From Streptomyces ortus (GTDB taxonomy: Bacteria; Actinomycetota; Actinomycetes; Streptomycetales; Streptomycetaceae): 64,000 nt of DNA. Location: positions 570,361 to 634,360 of the forward strand of contig NZ_JAIFZO010000002.1 in the NCBI RefSeq assembly GCF_026341275.1. The letters are read 5' to 3'. The notes beneath the pieces are model-generated. The model was not told the DNA's origin, searched no databases, and saw nothing but the letters and a program-made list of their open reading frames with translations. Shown here piece by piece: positions 9,686 through 19,182 of the stretch; the first letter of the stretch is position 1, and each line of letters starts with the position of its first letter. The translations under genes were made by a program, and so were the position numbers.

Positions 9686-11884
9686 ATGGGCGACAAGGCG
9701 AACGGACACCCCGGAGCCGCCGGCAGGGCTACGGCGGCCGACCACCCCGCGTCCGTACGGAATGTGGTGCTGGTCGGCCACAGCGGTTCGGGCAAGACGA
9801 CTCTGGTGGAGGCTCTCGCGCTGACCGCGGGAGCGGTGAACAGGGCGGGCCGGGTGGAGGACGGCGGCACCGTCTCCGACTACGACGAGATCGAGCACCG
9901 GCAGCAGCGCTCGGTGCAGCTCTCACTGGTCCCGCTCGACTGGGACGGATACAAGATAAATGTGCTGGACACTCCCGGTTACGCCGATTTCGTCGGCGAG
10001 CTGAGGGCCGGTCTGCGAGCCGCGGACGCGGCCCTTTTCGTCGTCTCGGCCTCGGACGGGGTGGACGGCGCGACGCGCATGGTGTGGGAGGAGTGCGCGG
10101 CGGTCGGCATGCCGAGAGCCATCGTGGTGACGCACCTGGAGTCGGCGCGGGCCGACTTCGACGAGATGATCCGGATCTGCGCGGACGCCTTCGGCGGGGA
10201 CGACCCCGACGCCGTACTGCCGCTGTATCTTCCGCTGCACGGCTCCCAGGGACCCGACGGGCATGTGCCGGTGACGGGGCTGATCGGGCTGCTCTCGCAG
10301 CGGCTGTTCGACTACTCGTCCGGGGAGCGCAAGGAGTCCGAGCCGGGCCCCGAGCAGCTGCCGCTCATCGAGTCGGCCCGCAACCGGCTGATCGAGGGAA
10401 TCATCGCCGAGAGCGAGGACGAGTCCCTCATGGACCGCTACCTCGGCGGTGAGGAGATCGATTTCCGGACACTCGTGCAGGATCTGGAGCGGGCCGTCGC
10501 GCGCGGGGTCTTCCATCCGGTGCTGGCCGCCGCGCCCGCCGCCGAGGGTGCCCGGCAGGGGCTGGGCACGGTGGAGCTGCTCGAACTGGTCACGGGCGGC
10601 TTCCCGACGCCGCTGGAGCGCGAGGCCCCGACGGTCACCACCCCGGACGGCCGGGCCCGGCAGGTCAAGGCCTGCGACCCGGACGGGCCGCTGGTCGCCG
10701 AGGTCGTGAAGACCGCCTCCGACCCGTACGTCGGCCGGGTCTCGATGGTGCGGGTGTTCTCCGGGACCCTGCGTCCGGACGAGACGGTGCACGTCTCGGG
10801 GCACGGGCTCGCGGACCGGGGTCACGAGGACCACGATGTCGACGAGCGCATCGGCGCCCTGTCGGCCCCCTTCGGCAAGCAGCAGCGCGCCCTCACGCAC
10901 GCCATCGCGGGCGACCTGGCCTGTGTGGCCAAGCTGAACCGCGCCGAGACCGGTGACACGCTCTCGGCCAAGGACGACCCGCTCCTGATGGAGCCGTGGC
11001 GGATGCCCGACCCCCTGCTGCCGCTCGCCATCCAGGCGCACAGCAAGGCTGACGAGGACAAACTCTCGCAGGGCCTGGGCCGGCTGGTAGCCGAGGACCC
11101 CACCATGCGCCTGGAGCAGAACCAGAACACCCACCAGGTCGTCCTGTGGTGCCTGGGCGAGGCCCACGCGGACGTCGCCCTGGAACGGCTGCGCAACCGC
11201 TACGGCGTCCAGGTCGACGTCGTACCGCACAAGGTGTCCCTGCGGGAGACGTTCGCCGCCAGGTCGGCGGGACGGGGCCGTCATGTGAAGCAGTCCGGCG
11301 GGCACGGGCAGTACGCGATCTGCGAGATCGAGGTGGAGCCGCTGCCCGGCGGCTCCGGCATCGAGTTCGTCGACAAGGTGGTGGGCGGTGCCGTGCCCCG
11401 GCAGTTCATCCCGTCCGTGGAGAAGGGGGTGCGCGCCCAGGCCGCCAGGGGCGTAACCGCGGGCTATCCCCTCATCGACGTGCGGATCACGCTGACCGAC
11501 GGCAAGGCGCACTCCGTGGACTCCTCCGACGCGGCGTTCCAGACCGCCGGCGCGCTCGCCCTGCGGGAGGCCGCGACCGACGCGCGGATCCATCTCCTGG
11601 AACCGGTCGCCGAGGTGACGGTGCTGGTGGGCGACGAATACGTCGGGGCCGTGATGAGCGATCTGTCGGGCCGGCGCGGGCGGGTGGTCGGCACCGAGCA
11701 GGCGCCGGGCGGCCGGACCCTCGTACGGGCCGATGTCCCGGAGATCGAGATCGGGCGGTACGCGGTCGATCTGCGCTCCCTCTCGCACGGCACCGCGCGC
11801 TTCGACCGCACCTACGCCCGGCACGAGCCCATGCCCCCGCAGTTGACCGACCGGATCCGCGAACAGGCGCAGGGCGCTCACTAG
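9686..11884 (+). CDS. EF-G-like translational GTPase (FusA2 type) with atypical G4 motif
   Basis: 732-residue five-domain protein of the EF-G family, distinct from housekeeping FusA. G1 is GHSGSGKT (31-38) and G3 is DTPG (95-98). At the G4 position, where EF-G has NKxD, the sequence is THLE (149-152). The G2 region is also altered (RQQRSVQLS), so guanine specificity or GTP hydrolysis may be weak. Domains II-V are recognisable (GRVSMVRVFSGTLRPDE, QSGGHGQYAICEIEVEP, EYVGAVMSDLSGRRGRV). A GGGAGG site lies 8 nt before the ATG. It is divergent from pgsA across 294 nt with no other gene. The substrate on the ribosome is unknown. Confidence 0.92.
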   Translation: MGDKANGHPGAAGRATAADHPASVRNVVLVGHSGSGKTTLVEALALTAGAVNRAGRVEDGGTVSDYDEIEHRQQRSVQLSLVPLDWDGYKINVLDTPGYADFVGELRAGLRAADAALFVVSASDGVDGATRMVWEECAAVGMPRAIVVTHLESARADFDEMIRICADAFGGDDPDAVLPLYLPLHGSQGPDGHVPVTGLIGLLSQRLFDYSSGERKESEPGPEQLPLIESARNRLIEGIIAESEDESLMDRYLGGEEIDFRTLVQDLERAVARGVFHPVLAAAPAAEGARQGLGTVELLELVTGGFPTPLEREAPTVTTPDGRARQVKACDPDGPLVAEVVKTASDPYVGRVSMVRVFSGTLRPDETVHVSGHGLADRGHEDHDVDERIGALSAPFGKQQRALTHAIAGDLACVAKLNRAETGDTLSAKDDPLLMEPWRMPDPLLPLAIQAHSKADEDKLSQGLGRLVAEDPTMRLEQNQNTHQVVLWCLGEAHADVALERLRNRYGVQVDVVPHKVSLRETFAARSAGRGRHVKQSGGHGQYAICEIEVEPLPGGSGIEFVDKVVGGAVPRQFIPSVEKGVRAQAARGVTAGYPLIDVRITLTDGKAHSVDSSDAAFQTAGALALREAATDARIHLLEPVAEVTVLVGDEYVGAVMSDLSGRRGRVVGTEQAPGGRTLVRADVPEIEIGRYAVDLRSLSHGTARFDRTYARHEPMPPQLTDRIREQAQGAH

Positions 11885-11902
11885 TTGATCTCCCCCTCGA
11901 TT

Positions 11903-11928
11903 CGGCGGGCGGCTGCGGCCGTCCGCCG
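11903..11928 (+). terminator. Hairpin after the EF-G-like gene
   Basis: CGGCGGGCGG (11903-11912) pairs with CCGTCCGCCG (11919-11928), 10 bp with one G-U pair and a 6-nt loop, 18 nt past the stop. No T-run follows. Confidence 0.55.
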
Positions 11929-12013
11929 ACGAATGTCGGCCCCTGGCGATACTCTGAGAACCTGATCAAGACGATGACCTGATCAACAGGTGTGCGGAGC
12001 ACCGAAGTCGGGA

Positions 12014-13714
12014 ATGCCGCAGCAGCGGGGCAAGGCGGCGATGGGGGCGGCAATGGCGGACGACGCATTCGATTTCAGCCCGGGAGCACAGGTACCGCTC
12101 TCGGGTTCCGCGGGACAGACGGCGGCGACGTTCGCGCTCGCCTCCGCGGCCTACCGGGACAGTCCCGTCGAAGCGATCCTCGACGCCAACAGCGAGTGGC
12201 ACCAGTCGAAGGTCTCACCGGGACAGAAGTGGGCGTCGATCTTCAAGCCGAACCTGGGCGAGGCGTTCTCCCGGGCCGTGCAGGTCCGGATGCTGGGCGG
12301 CGGTCGCGCCCCGCTCATCCAGTCCTTCGGCACAGAGCCGCAGGTGGTCGTCGAGCACTGCCTGGCGGCGAACCGCATCCGCAAGGAGCGGGACAGCTGG
12401 CTCACCGCCGTGATGGCGCTGACCGGGCTGATCTTCCTGCCCGGGCTGCTCATCTGGCTGCTGGTCTTCCAGATCCGCCGCTCGGTCGCCAAGTCCGAGG
12501 ACAAGCGCGCCGGAGCCCTCGGCACCGCGATCCTGATCGGCGTGGGCGGCCTCGCGGTCCTCTTCCTGCTGAAGATGCCGTTCAGCGGCTTCTGGGCCTG
12601 GTATGCGCGCGCCGCGATCGTCGCGCCCGTCCTCGGCTGGGTCTGGGCCAAGCAGATCTGCGAGCGCACCGCCCGCGACCTGCGGGATCGCTGGAGCGGC
12701 CTGCTGGCGGGCGGCGGCATCGGCGCCAAGATCCCCGAGGCGGTGCCCGGCAGCCCCGGCGAGACGGCGGCCGAGCGGCTGCGCCAGGGCCTGGCCCGGC
12801 TGAGCGCGGAGCAGCAGTCGAACTCGGTCTTCTACGCGGGCCCCAAGGGAATACTGGGCATGGGCACGCGCTGGGGCACCTGGCAGCTCGCCGAGGACCT
12901 GGTGTCCGCCGACCCCACCAAGGAGATCCATCCGTTCCGCAGCTGGGACGTCATCCGGTCGATCCACGACCAGTTGCGCATGCTGGAGCGCGGCCCGCTG
13001 AACACTGGTGGTTTCCCGGCGCCCTCGATAAAGCACTGGGTGGTCACACCGGTCAACGAGAACGCCGGCTCGGTCTCCCGTCCCGGCGGCACCGACGTGG
13101 ACGCGTACCAGATCAAACAGCACAAAATACAGGAGATCTGCAACAAGCAGCAGTTCGGCAGCGGTGACCGGCACTACCTCGGGGTCCAGTGGACCCTCTG
13201 GGACGGCCAGTTGGTCATCACGATGCTGATCACCGTCACCGTGCTGCACGAGACCCTGCGCATCGAGGTCACCGGACACGCGCTGGGGCCCGTGCACTCG
13301 CTGTTCACCAGCGGGCCCGCCGCCAAGACGAAGACGGTCCCGAAGACGGTCAGGTTCTGGGAGACCAAGACGCAGAAGCTGCCGCTGATCGACGCCGACG
13401 AGGTCGTACGGCTCGCGGTGCGCGCGCCCTTCACCTGGTATCCGCCGATCCTCGACCACCTCGGCGGCAAGCTGACCCTGCCGGAGCCCTTCGGTCTGCG
13501 GCACGCCTGGGCGGCCAAGCCCTGGCGGCACCGCTTCATGGCGGACGACGCCCTGCGCGCCGCGACCCCCGTGCTGCGGGTGGTGCACGCGGCGGCCATC
13601 CGGGTGCTCAACGACAACGGCGTGGACACGACCAAGTTCGGCAGCCGTTCGTCCGCCCTCAGCGGGGCCGTCCAGGAGGCCTCCCCGAGGAAGGCGGACC
13701 TGTACGACGCGTAG
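12014..13714 (+). CDS. Conserved actinobacterial membrane protein, function unknown
   Basis: About 566 residues. After roughly 110 soluble residues, one or two membrane segments appear near residues 135-200 (LIFLPGLLIWLLVFQI, LIGVGGLAVLFLLKMPFSGFWAWY and AAIVAPVLGWVWAKQI). A long soluble C-terminal domain follows, with blocks such as RHYLGVQWTLWDGQLVITMLI and FTWYPPILDHLGGKL. I do not recognise a family. The start is uncertain: in-frame ATGs occur at 12014, 12041 and 12053, none with an ideal ribosome site, and the last has GGGGGCGG just ahead. It is convergent with the HIT gene, 36 nt away. Confidence 0.82.
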   Translation: MPQQRGKAAMGAAMADDAFDFSPGAQVPLSGSAGQTAATFALASAAYRDSPVEAILDANSEWHQSKVSPGQKWASIFKPNLGEAFSRAVQVRMLGGGRAPLIQSFGTEPQVVVEHCLAANRIRKERDSWLTAVMALTGLIFLPGLLIWLLVFQIRRSVAKSEDKRAGALGTAILIGVGGLAVLFLLKMPFSGFWAWYARAAIVAPVLGWVWAKQICERTARDLRDRWSGLLAGGGIGAKIPEAVPGSPGETAAERLRQGLARLSAEQQSNSVFYAGPKGILGMGTRWGTWQLAEDLVSADPTKEIHPFRSWDVIRSIHDQLRMLERGPLNTGGFPAPSIKHWVVTPVNENAGSVSRPGGTDVDAYQIKQHKIQEICNKQQFGSGDRHYLGVQWTLWDGQLVITMLITVTVLHETLRIEVTGHALGPVHSLFTSGPAAKTKTVPKTVRFWETKTQKLPLIDADEVVRLAVRAPFTWYPPILDHLGGKLTLPEPFGLRHAWAAKPWRHRFMADDALRAATPVLRVVHAAAIRVLNDNGVDTTKFGSRSSALSGAVQEASPRKADLYDA

Positions 13715-13750
13715 GCGTCTACACCGGGTGGACTTCCGGGAGGCCCGGCC

Positions 13751-14311
13751 TCAGACCGACGGCCAGGCCTCCGCGAGCATCTTCCGGGTGTCCGCGAGGA
13801 GCTGCGGGAGCACCCGGGTGTGCCCGACCACCGGCATGAAATTCGTGTCCCCGCCCCAGCGGGGCACGAGGTGCTGGTGGAGGTGCGCGGCGATGCCGGC
13901 CCCCGCGACCGCACCCTGGTTCATCCCGATGTTGAACCCGTGCGCACCGGACGCGGTCCGCAGCGCGGTCATCGCCTGCTTGGTCAGCTCACCGAGCTCG
14001 ACGGTCTCCGGGGCGGTCAGATCGGTGTAGTCCGCGACATGCCGGTAGGGCACGACCATCAGATGCCCACCGTTGTACGGGTACAGGTTGAGCACCGCGT
14101 AGACCTGCTCGCCGCGCTTGATGACGAGCCCGTCCTCGTCGGATTTCGCCGGAATCGAACAGAAGGGACAGCCGTCGCCGGCCCCGGGACCGGTCGGCTT
14201 GTTCTCACCCTGGATGTATGCCATCCGGTGGGGCGTCCACAGGCGCTGGAACGCGTCCTGTGTGCCGACTCCGATCTGCTGCTCCGGCTCACTCGTCATG
14301 TGAGGAAGCAT
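13751..14311 (-). CDS. HIT-family nucleotide hydrolase/phosphorylase
   Basis: 186-residue histidine-triad protein with the HxHxHxx core HLHQHLV near residue 150 and the upstream block FCSIPAKSDEDGLVIKRGEQ. The DNHGGHLM-like segment reads YPYNGGHLMVVPYRHVADY. The size and the CPFC cysteine pair are like mycobacterial Ap4A phosphorylase-type HIT proteins, so a dinucleoside polyphosphate substrate is possible but unproven. In-frame ATGs lie at 14311 (MLPH) and 14299 (MTSE); I chose the first for its GGGCGAAG upstream. It is divergent from the channel gene at 14379. Confidence 0.93.
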   Translation of the reverse strand: MLPHMTSEPEQQIGVGTQDAFQRLWTPHRMAYIQGENKPTGPGAGDGCPFCSIPAKSDEDGLVIKRGEQVYAVLNLYPYNGGHLMVVPYRHVADYTDLTAPETVELGELTKQAMTALRTASGAHGFNIGMNQGAVAGAGIAAHLHQHLVPRWGGDTNFMPVVGHTRVLPQLLADTRKMLAEAWPSV

Positions 14312-14378
14312 ATGGCTTCGCCCGTTCACGGCGTGTCGCCGGGTACCGCGGACAGCGGCCCGCCGCCAAGCTGAGGTG

Positions 14379-15035
14379 ATGGACGACGACACCCGCACGA
14401 CCCGCTGGGAGCGCCGCACCGAGCTGCCGCTCGTCGTCGCCTCGGTCCTCTTCTTCACCGCGTACGCGATCCGGGTCCTCGGCCACGCACTGCCCGAGCC
14501 GTGGCCGGAAGCCTGTGCCGCGGCGATGCTGGCGGCCTGGGCGGTGTTCGCCGCCGACTACGCCGTGCGCTGGCGGCTGAGCGGCCAGGGGCCCGGCTTC
14601 GTACGCAGGCACTGGCTGGACACGGTCGTCCTGGTGCTGCCGCTGCTGCGCCCGCTGCGCGTGGTCAAGGCCTACGAGACCGTGCAGCGCCGCCGCGGCC
14701 GGCCCCGGCTCGCCCTGCACGCCCGCGTGATCACGTACGCGGGGCTTGCCGTGTCCCTCCTCGGCTTCGCGGGCGCGCTCGCCGTGTACCAGCAGGAGCG
14801 CACGGCCCCGGACGCGACGATCCACACCTTCGGCGACGCGGTGTGGTGGACCTGCGCGACGCTGGCGACCGTGGGGTACGGCGACGTGGCGCCCGTGACA
14901 CCGGTGGGGCGGTTGATCGCGGTGGGCCTGATGGCCTGCGGACTCGCCCTGCTCGGCGCGGTGACGGGGTCGTTCTCGTCGTGGCTGCTGCAGGTCTTCG
15001 CCGGCGAGGGCAACGAGAAGCCCCCGGGCGGCTGA
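14379..15035 (+). CDS. Voltage-gated-like potassium channel subunit
   Basis: 218-residue membrane protein. The K+ selectivity filter TVGYGD is at T164-D169, preceded by the pore helix GDAVWWTCATLA. Upstream are an S1-S4-like bundle (VVASVLFFTAYAIRVLG, AMLAAWAVFAADYAVRW, LDTVVLVLPLLRPLRVVKAYE) and S5 (VITYAGLAVSLLGFAGALAVY). S6 follows the filter (LIAVGLMACGLALLGAVTG). The S4-like stretch has only a few arginines (LRPLRVVK), so voltage sensing is doubtful. The start ATG follows a GGTG. An alternative GTG is one codon earlier. It shares a 67-nt divergent promoter region with the HIT gene. Confidence 0.92.
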   Translation: MDDDTRTTRWERRTELPLVVASVLFFTAYAIRVLGHALPEPWPEACAAAMLAAWAVFAADYAVRWRLSGQGPGFVRRHWLDTVVLVLPLLRPLRVVKAYETVQRRRGRPRLALHARVITYAGLAVSLLGFAGALAVYQQERTAPDATIHTFGDAVWWTCATLATVGYGDVAPVTPVGRLIAVGLMACGLALLGAVTGSFSSWLLQVFAGEGNEKPPGG

Positions 15036-15050
15036 GCCGGCCGGGGGCTT
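15018..15050. terminator. Bidirectional hairpin between the K+ channel gene and thrS
   Basis: AAGCCCCCGG (15018-15027) pairs perfectly with CCGGGGGCTT (15041-15050). The inner GCGGC/GCCGG segment adds further pairs. It overlaps the channel stop codon and lies 30 nt from the thrS stop, so it can serve both convergent genes. Confidence 0.75.
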
Positions 15051-15079
15051 GCCGTCGCGCGCCTCGGCGCGCGGGAGCC

Positions 15080-17056
15080 TCAGATCTGCACCCGCTCCTC
15101 GACGACCTTCGCGATCTTCGCGATGGCCTCGTCGAGCGGAATGCCGTTCTCCTGCGAGCCGTCGCGGTAACGGAAGGAGACGGCACTGGCGGCCATGTCC
15201 TCGTCACCCGCGATGACCATGAAAGGCACCTTCTGCTTCTGGGCGTTGCGGATCTTCTTCTGCATGCGGTCGGAGGACGAGTCGACCTCGACCCGCAACC
15301 CCTTCTTCTTCGCCTCCGCGGCGAACTTGTGCAGATAGTCGATATGCGCGTCGCCGATCGGGATGCCGACCGCCTGGACGGGCGCAAGCCACGCCGGGAA
15401 CGCGCCCGCGTAGTGCTCGAGGAGCACCGCGAAGAAGCGCTCGATCGACCCGAACAGCGCACGGTGGATCATGACCGGGCGCTGCTTGGTGCCGTCGGGG
15501 CCGGTGTACTCCAGGTCGAACCGCTCCGGCAGGTTGAAGTCGAGCTGCACGGTCGACATCTGCCAGGTCCGGCCGATCGCGTCCTTGCACTGGACGGAGA
15601 TCTTCGGCCCGTAGAACGCGGCGCCGCCCGGGTCGGGGACGAGCGGGAGGCCCTGCTTCTCGGCCACCTGCCGCAGCGTCTCGGTGGCCTCGTCCCAGAC
15701 CTCGTCCGAGCCGACGAACTTCTCGGGGTCCTTGGTGGACAGCTCCAGGTAGAAGTCGGTCAGGCCGTAGTCGCGCAGCAGCCCGAGCACGAAGGTCAGC
15801 GTCCGGTCGAGCTCCTCGGCCATCTGCTCGCGGGTGCAGTAGATGTGCGCGTCGTCCTGGGTGAAGCCGCGGGCGCGGGTCAGCCCGTGCACGACGCCCG
15901 ACTTCTCGTACCGGTACACGGTCCCGAACTCGAAGAGGCGCAGCGGCAGTTCACGGTATGAGCGGCCGCGCGCGTCGAAGATCAGGTTGTGCATCGGGCA
16001 GTTCATGGGCTTGAGGTAGTAGTCCACGCCCTCGTCGAGCTGCATGGGCGGGTACATGCCGTCGGCGTACCAGTCCAGGTGGCCCGAGGTCTCGAAGAGC
16101 TTCCCCTTGGTGGCGTGCGGGGTGTAGACGAACTCGTACCCCTCCTCCTCGTGGCGGCGCCGCGAGTAGTCCTCCATGACGCGGCGGATGATGCCGCCCT
16201 TGGGGTGGAAGACCGCGAGGCCCGAACCGATCTGCTCCGGGATGGAGAACAGGTCCAGTTCGTTGCCGAGCTTGCGGTGGTCGCGCTTCTCGGCCTCGGC
16301 GAGGAACTCCAGGTGCGCCTTGAGCTCGTCCTTGGTGGGCCAGGCGGTGCCGTAGATGCGCTGGAGCATCGGGTTCTTCTCGCTGCCGCGCCAGTAGGCG
16401 GCGGCGTTGCGCATCAGCTTGAACGCCGGGATGTTCCGGGTGGTCGGCAGGTGGGGACCGCGGCAGAGGTCCTTCCAGCACAGGTCGCCGGTCTTGGCGT
16501 CGAGGTTGTCGTAGATGGTCAGCTCGCCGCCGCCCACCTCGACGTCCGCGCCGTCGTCGCTCGAAGCGGCGCCCTTGATGCCGATGAGCTCCAGCTTGTA
16601 CGGCTCGTCGGCCAGCTCCTCGCGGGCGGCCTCGTCGGTGACCACCCGGCGGGAGAAGCGCTGGCCGCGCTTCTGGATCTCCTGCATCTTCTTCTCGACG
16701 GCCTTGAGGTCCTCCGGGGTGAAGGGCCGCGCCACGTCGAAGTCGTAGTAGAAGCCGTCCTTGACCGGGGGGCCGATGCCCAGCTTGGCCTCGGGGAACA
16801 GCTCCTGCACGGCCTGGGCCATCACGTGCGCGGTGGAGTGGCGCAGGATGTCGAGGCCGTCCTTGGAGGAGATCTCGACGCTCTCGACGGTCTCGCCGTC
16901 CTTGACCTCGTACGCGAGGTCCTTCAGCTCGCCCGCCACGCGCGCGGCGACGACGGTGCGCTCACCGGCGAAGAGCTCGGCCGCCGTAGTCCCCGTCGTC
17001 ACCACGCGCTCTTCCCGCTCGGAATCGCGTTGGATGATCACACGGACGTCTGACAC
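15080..17056 (-). CDS. thrS: ThrS, threonyl-tRNA synthetase
   Basis: 658-residue class II synthetase that charges tRNA-Thr. Visible in order: an N-terminal TGS-like domain (to about 65), the editing domain with [16 protein letters not shown], the catalytic core with [12 protein letters not shown] (zinc-binding C353), motif 2 ([26 protein letters not shown]) and the anticodon-binding C-terminus ([19 protein letters not shown]). The GTG start has AGGAGAG 6 nt upstream. No T-box-like leader was recognised in the 177 nt upstream. Confidence 0.98.
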   Translation of the reverse strand: MSDVRVIIQRDSEREERVVTTGTTAAELFAGERTVVAARVAGELKDLAYEVKDGETVESVEISSKDGLDILRHSTAHVMAQAVQELFPEAKLGIGPPVKDGFYYDFDVARPFTPEDLKAVEKKMQEIQKRGQRFSRRVVTDEAAREELADEPYKLELIGIKGAASSDDGADVEVGGGELTIYDNLDAKTGDLCWKDLCRGPHLPTTRNIPAFKLMRNAAAYWRGSEKNPMLQRIYGTAWPTKDELKAHLEFLAEAEKRDHRKLGNELDLFSIPEQIGSGLAVFHPKGGIIRRVMEDYSRRRHEEEGYEFVYTPHATKGKLFETSGHLDWYADGMYPPMQLDEGVDYYLKPMNCPMHNLIFDARGRSYRELPLRLFEFGTVYRYEKSGVVHGLTRARGFTQDDAHIYCTREQMAEELDRTLTFVLGLLRDYGLTDFYLELSTKDPEKFVGSDEVWDEATETLRQVAEKQGLPLVPDPGGAAFYGPKISVQCKDAIGRTWQMSTVQLDFNLPERFDLEYTGPDGTKQRPVMIHRALFGSIERFFAVLLEHYAGAFPAWLAPVQAVGIPIGDAHIDYLHKFAAEAKKKGLRVEVDSSSDRMQKKIRNAQKQKVPFMVIAGDEDMAASAVSFRYRDGSQENGIPLDEAIAKIAKVVEERVQI

Positions 17057-17233
17057 CGGACTCTCCTGCCTGAAGGGAACGCGCGCGGCGACTCCTGCGC
17101 GCGTCTCGGTAGCGATCGTACCGAGCCGGGGGCGCCCACCGCGAAACGGTTATCCCCTCGGGGCCGAGGGTCCCGGTCGCCGCGCCCCGGGCCCCGCCCC
17201 TGCCCCGGTCGCGGGGGCGGTCGCGGTGGCGCG

Positions 17234-18457
17234 TCAGTCCTCGGTGCACGCCTCCTCGAAGAAGTCGAGGTTCTCCTGGAGCGACTTCATCAGGCGGTCG
17301 CGTTCCGCCTCGTCCACCTGGACCGGTGTCACCCCGCACGCCCCGGTCAGCCGCCGGAATCCGCCGCGGCTCTCCAGCCGGCCGTGCACCCGCACCGGGA
17401 GCCCGACGAGATGGGCCTGCCCGGCGATCCGGTACGACTCCTCGTCGAGGGTCATCCGGACGTGCGGGACCTCGGCGCCCGCCATGACCTTCAGCCGTAC
17501 GGTTCCGTCGCCGCGTGGCCCCGACCTGCGCATCCGCACCACGGCCCCGGTGATGCGCACGGGCACGGACGGCTCCTCGCGCAGATAGCGGGCTCCCGCC
17601 GCACGCAGTGCGGGCAGGTCGCCGGGCGAGAACTCGACGGGTTCCGCGGGCGCCGCGCACCCTTCGGGGACCCCGGCGGCGGGCGCCCACTCGACGGCGA
17701 CCCTGGCACCCTCGGTGCCCCGCACCAGCGCCACGAGCGCCTCCGTCAGCTCATGGCTCACACCCGCCTCGACGGCCCCGTCGAAGGCGTCCATGCCACC
17801 GGTGGCACGCCGGTAGTCGATCGCCTCACGGGCCGCGTACAGCGCTTGGTGCAGTTGCACGGCGAGCGGGCGGCCGGTGGCGACCGGCACGAAGGCGGTG
17901 AGGCGACGGCCACCGGGGGCGGCGCCGACCAGCACGTTCTCCAGGGAGGCGGCGGCGGGCCTGCGGTGGCGGGCGCCGTGGTAGCCGGCCCGGCCGCGGG
18001 TGGCGAGGGCGCCCGCGAGGAGGATCTGCCGTGCCGCCGTACGCAGTTGTTCCTCGACCGTCCACGGCGAGGTGCCGACCGGGCCCACCGGCACGTCGCG
18101 CCACCAGTGGATCTCGTCGCTGGGCACGGCGAGGCCGACCAGGACGTCACGGGCGGCGGGCGAACCACTGCGGGACAGCGCGACGAGGGCTTCGCCGAGA
18201 AGGTCCTCGCTGTCGGGGAATGCCCGGCTCTCCGGCACGAGCAGGCTGGTGCCGGATCCGCCGGGCCCGGGCGGGGTCCAGCGGCCGTAGCGGCCGGGTG
18301 CTCCGCCGCGGCGCTGCCAGCCGTGCCGGTGCAGCAGCGCGCCGAGGACGGCGGGGTCGACCTCGTCGGGCCGCGGCGGCTGGTCCCACGGTCCCGGCGG
18401 CTCGACGGGGTGGGGCCTGACGGGGCGTAGGGGCTCGTCGAAGGGGCGGTGCGTCAC
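17234..18457 (-). CDS. Conserved actinobacterial protein with an OB-like C-terminal domain
   Basis: 407 residues from the GTG at 18455-18457, which overlaps the stop of the upstream DUF4365 gene as GTGA. The N-terminal part is Pro/Arg-rich. The middle is helix-rich with IHWWRDVPVGP and LAVQLHQALYAAREAIDYR. The C-terminal third alternates short strands (VPVRITGAVVRMRRSG, GTVRLKVMAGAEVPHVRMTL, GLPVRVHGRLESRGGFRRLT), which looks like an OB fold of nucleic-acid binding type. That reading is inference from strand pattern. It is translationally coupled to the DUF4365 protein, implying joint function. Confidence 0.85.
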   Translation of the reverse strand: MTHRPFDEPLRPVRPHPVEPPGPWDQPPRPDEVDPAVLGALLHRHGWQRRGGAPGRYGRWTPPGPGGSGTSLLVPESRAFPDSEDLLGEALVALSRSGSPAARDVLVGLAVPSDEIHWWRDVPVGPVGTSPWTVEEQLRTAARQILLAGALATRGRAGYHGARHRRPAAASLENVLVGAAPGGRRLTAFVPVATGRPLAVQLHQALYAAREAIDYRRATGGMDAFDGAVEAGVSHELTEALVALVRGTEGARVAVEWAPAAGVPEGCAAPAEPVEFSPGDLPALRAAGARYLREEPSVPVRITGAVVRMRRSGPRGDGTVRLKVMAGAEVPHVRMTLDEESYRIAGQAHLVGLPVRVHGRLESRGGFRRLTGACGVTPVQVDEAERDRLMKSLQENLDFFEEACTED

Positions 18458-19020
18458 GGTATGCCTCCCGTACCGACCCGCGTCATGATCTCGCAGAGCG
18501 CCCTGTCGTCGAAGACGCGCGTGGTCGGTATCCGCACGGTGGTCCTGCGCCGGCCGGTGATCCGGTGTCCGGCGAGGTTGATCCAGTAGCAGCAGTGCCG
18601 CAGGTCGAGGCCTTCGTGGCCGGCGCGCAGCCAGTCGTCCTGCGATCTGGGCACGAGCATCACGACCAGTATTTTGTGCACCGAGACCGGGGTCCGGGCC
18701 AGCTTCTCCAGGTGGGCGTTGTCGAGCGTGAAGGAGAAGGCGGCGCCCGGCGGGTTCGGCGGGATCTGGTACGTGCACTTGAGCTGCACCTTGATGGTGA
18801 CTTCGTCATCGACCGTGTGCCCGGGGGCGCTGTGGCTGACGTGCCAGTCGATGCCGTTGTCCGGAAAGGGCTGGGACAGGGAGCAGCCCGAGGCAGCCGC
18901 CACCGCGTGCAGATAGCCGACCTGCAGTGTCTCCATGCAGGCGGTGGTGGCCAGTGAGCCGCGATGCGGTGCCGTCCGCCGGGGCAGCAGCCCGCCCTGC
19001 TCGGGCTGCGCGAGCGCCAT
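18454..19020 (-). CDS. DUF4365-family protein, PD-(D/E)xK-nuclease-like
   Basis: 188 residues, starting MALAQPEQGGLLP with GGAAGG upstream. The body matches my memory of the DUF4365 family: GYLHAVAAASGC, then FPDNGIDWHVSH and DEVTIKVQLKCTYQ. An acidic residue in GIDW followed by a strand ending in QxK is the layout of a PD-(D/E)xK nuclease active site. Cleavage activity is inferred, not shown. The gene overlaps the OB-like protein by 4 nt and is divergent from a DnaQ-type exonuclease at 19183. The three together suggest a nucleic-acid-processing module. Confidence 0.88.
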   Translation of the reverse strand: MALAQPEQGGLLPRRTAPHRGSLATTACMETLQVGYLHAVAAASGCSLSQPFPDNGIDWHVSHSAPGHTVDDEVTIKVQLKCTYQIPPNPPGAAFSFTLDNAHLEKLARTPVSVHKILVVMLVPRSQDDWLRAGHEGLDLRHCCYWINLAGHRITGRRRTTVRIPTTRVFDDRALCEIMTRVGTGGIP

Positions 19021-19182
19021 GTCCAACAGCCTTCCGAATCCGGTGAATCCCCGCGACGAGTCGCTGAACTGCAAAGACCCGTACCTCTGTTGTCTCCTTC
19101 CGGCGTACGGCGCAAACAGCCCGGGTATCACAAAAAGGGCAGGGGACGGCGCGTCAACTGCCGAAGGTGATCGAGGAGTTGT

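Noticed and set aside
17057..17233. T-box leader before thrS
   Set aside because: The gap is only 177 nt, lacks a T-box-like sequence, and thrS has a simple ribosome site.
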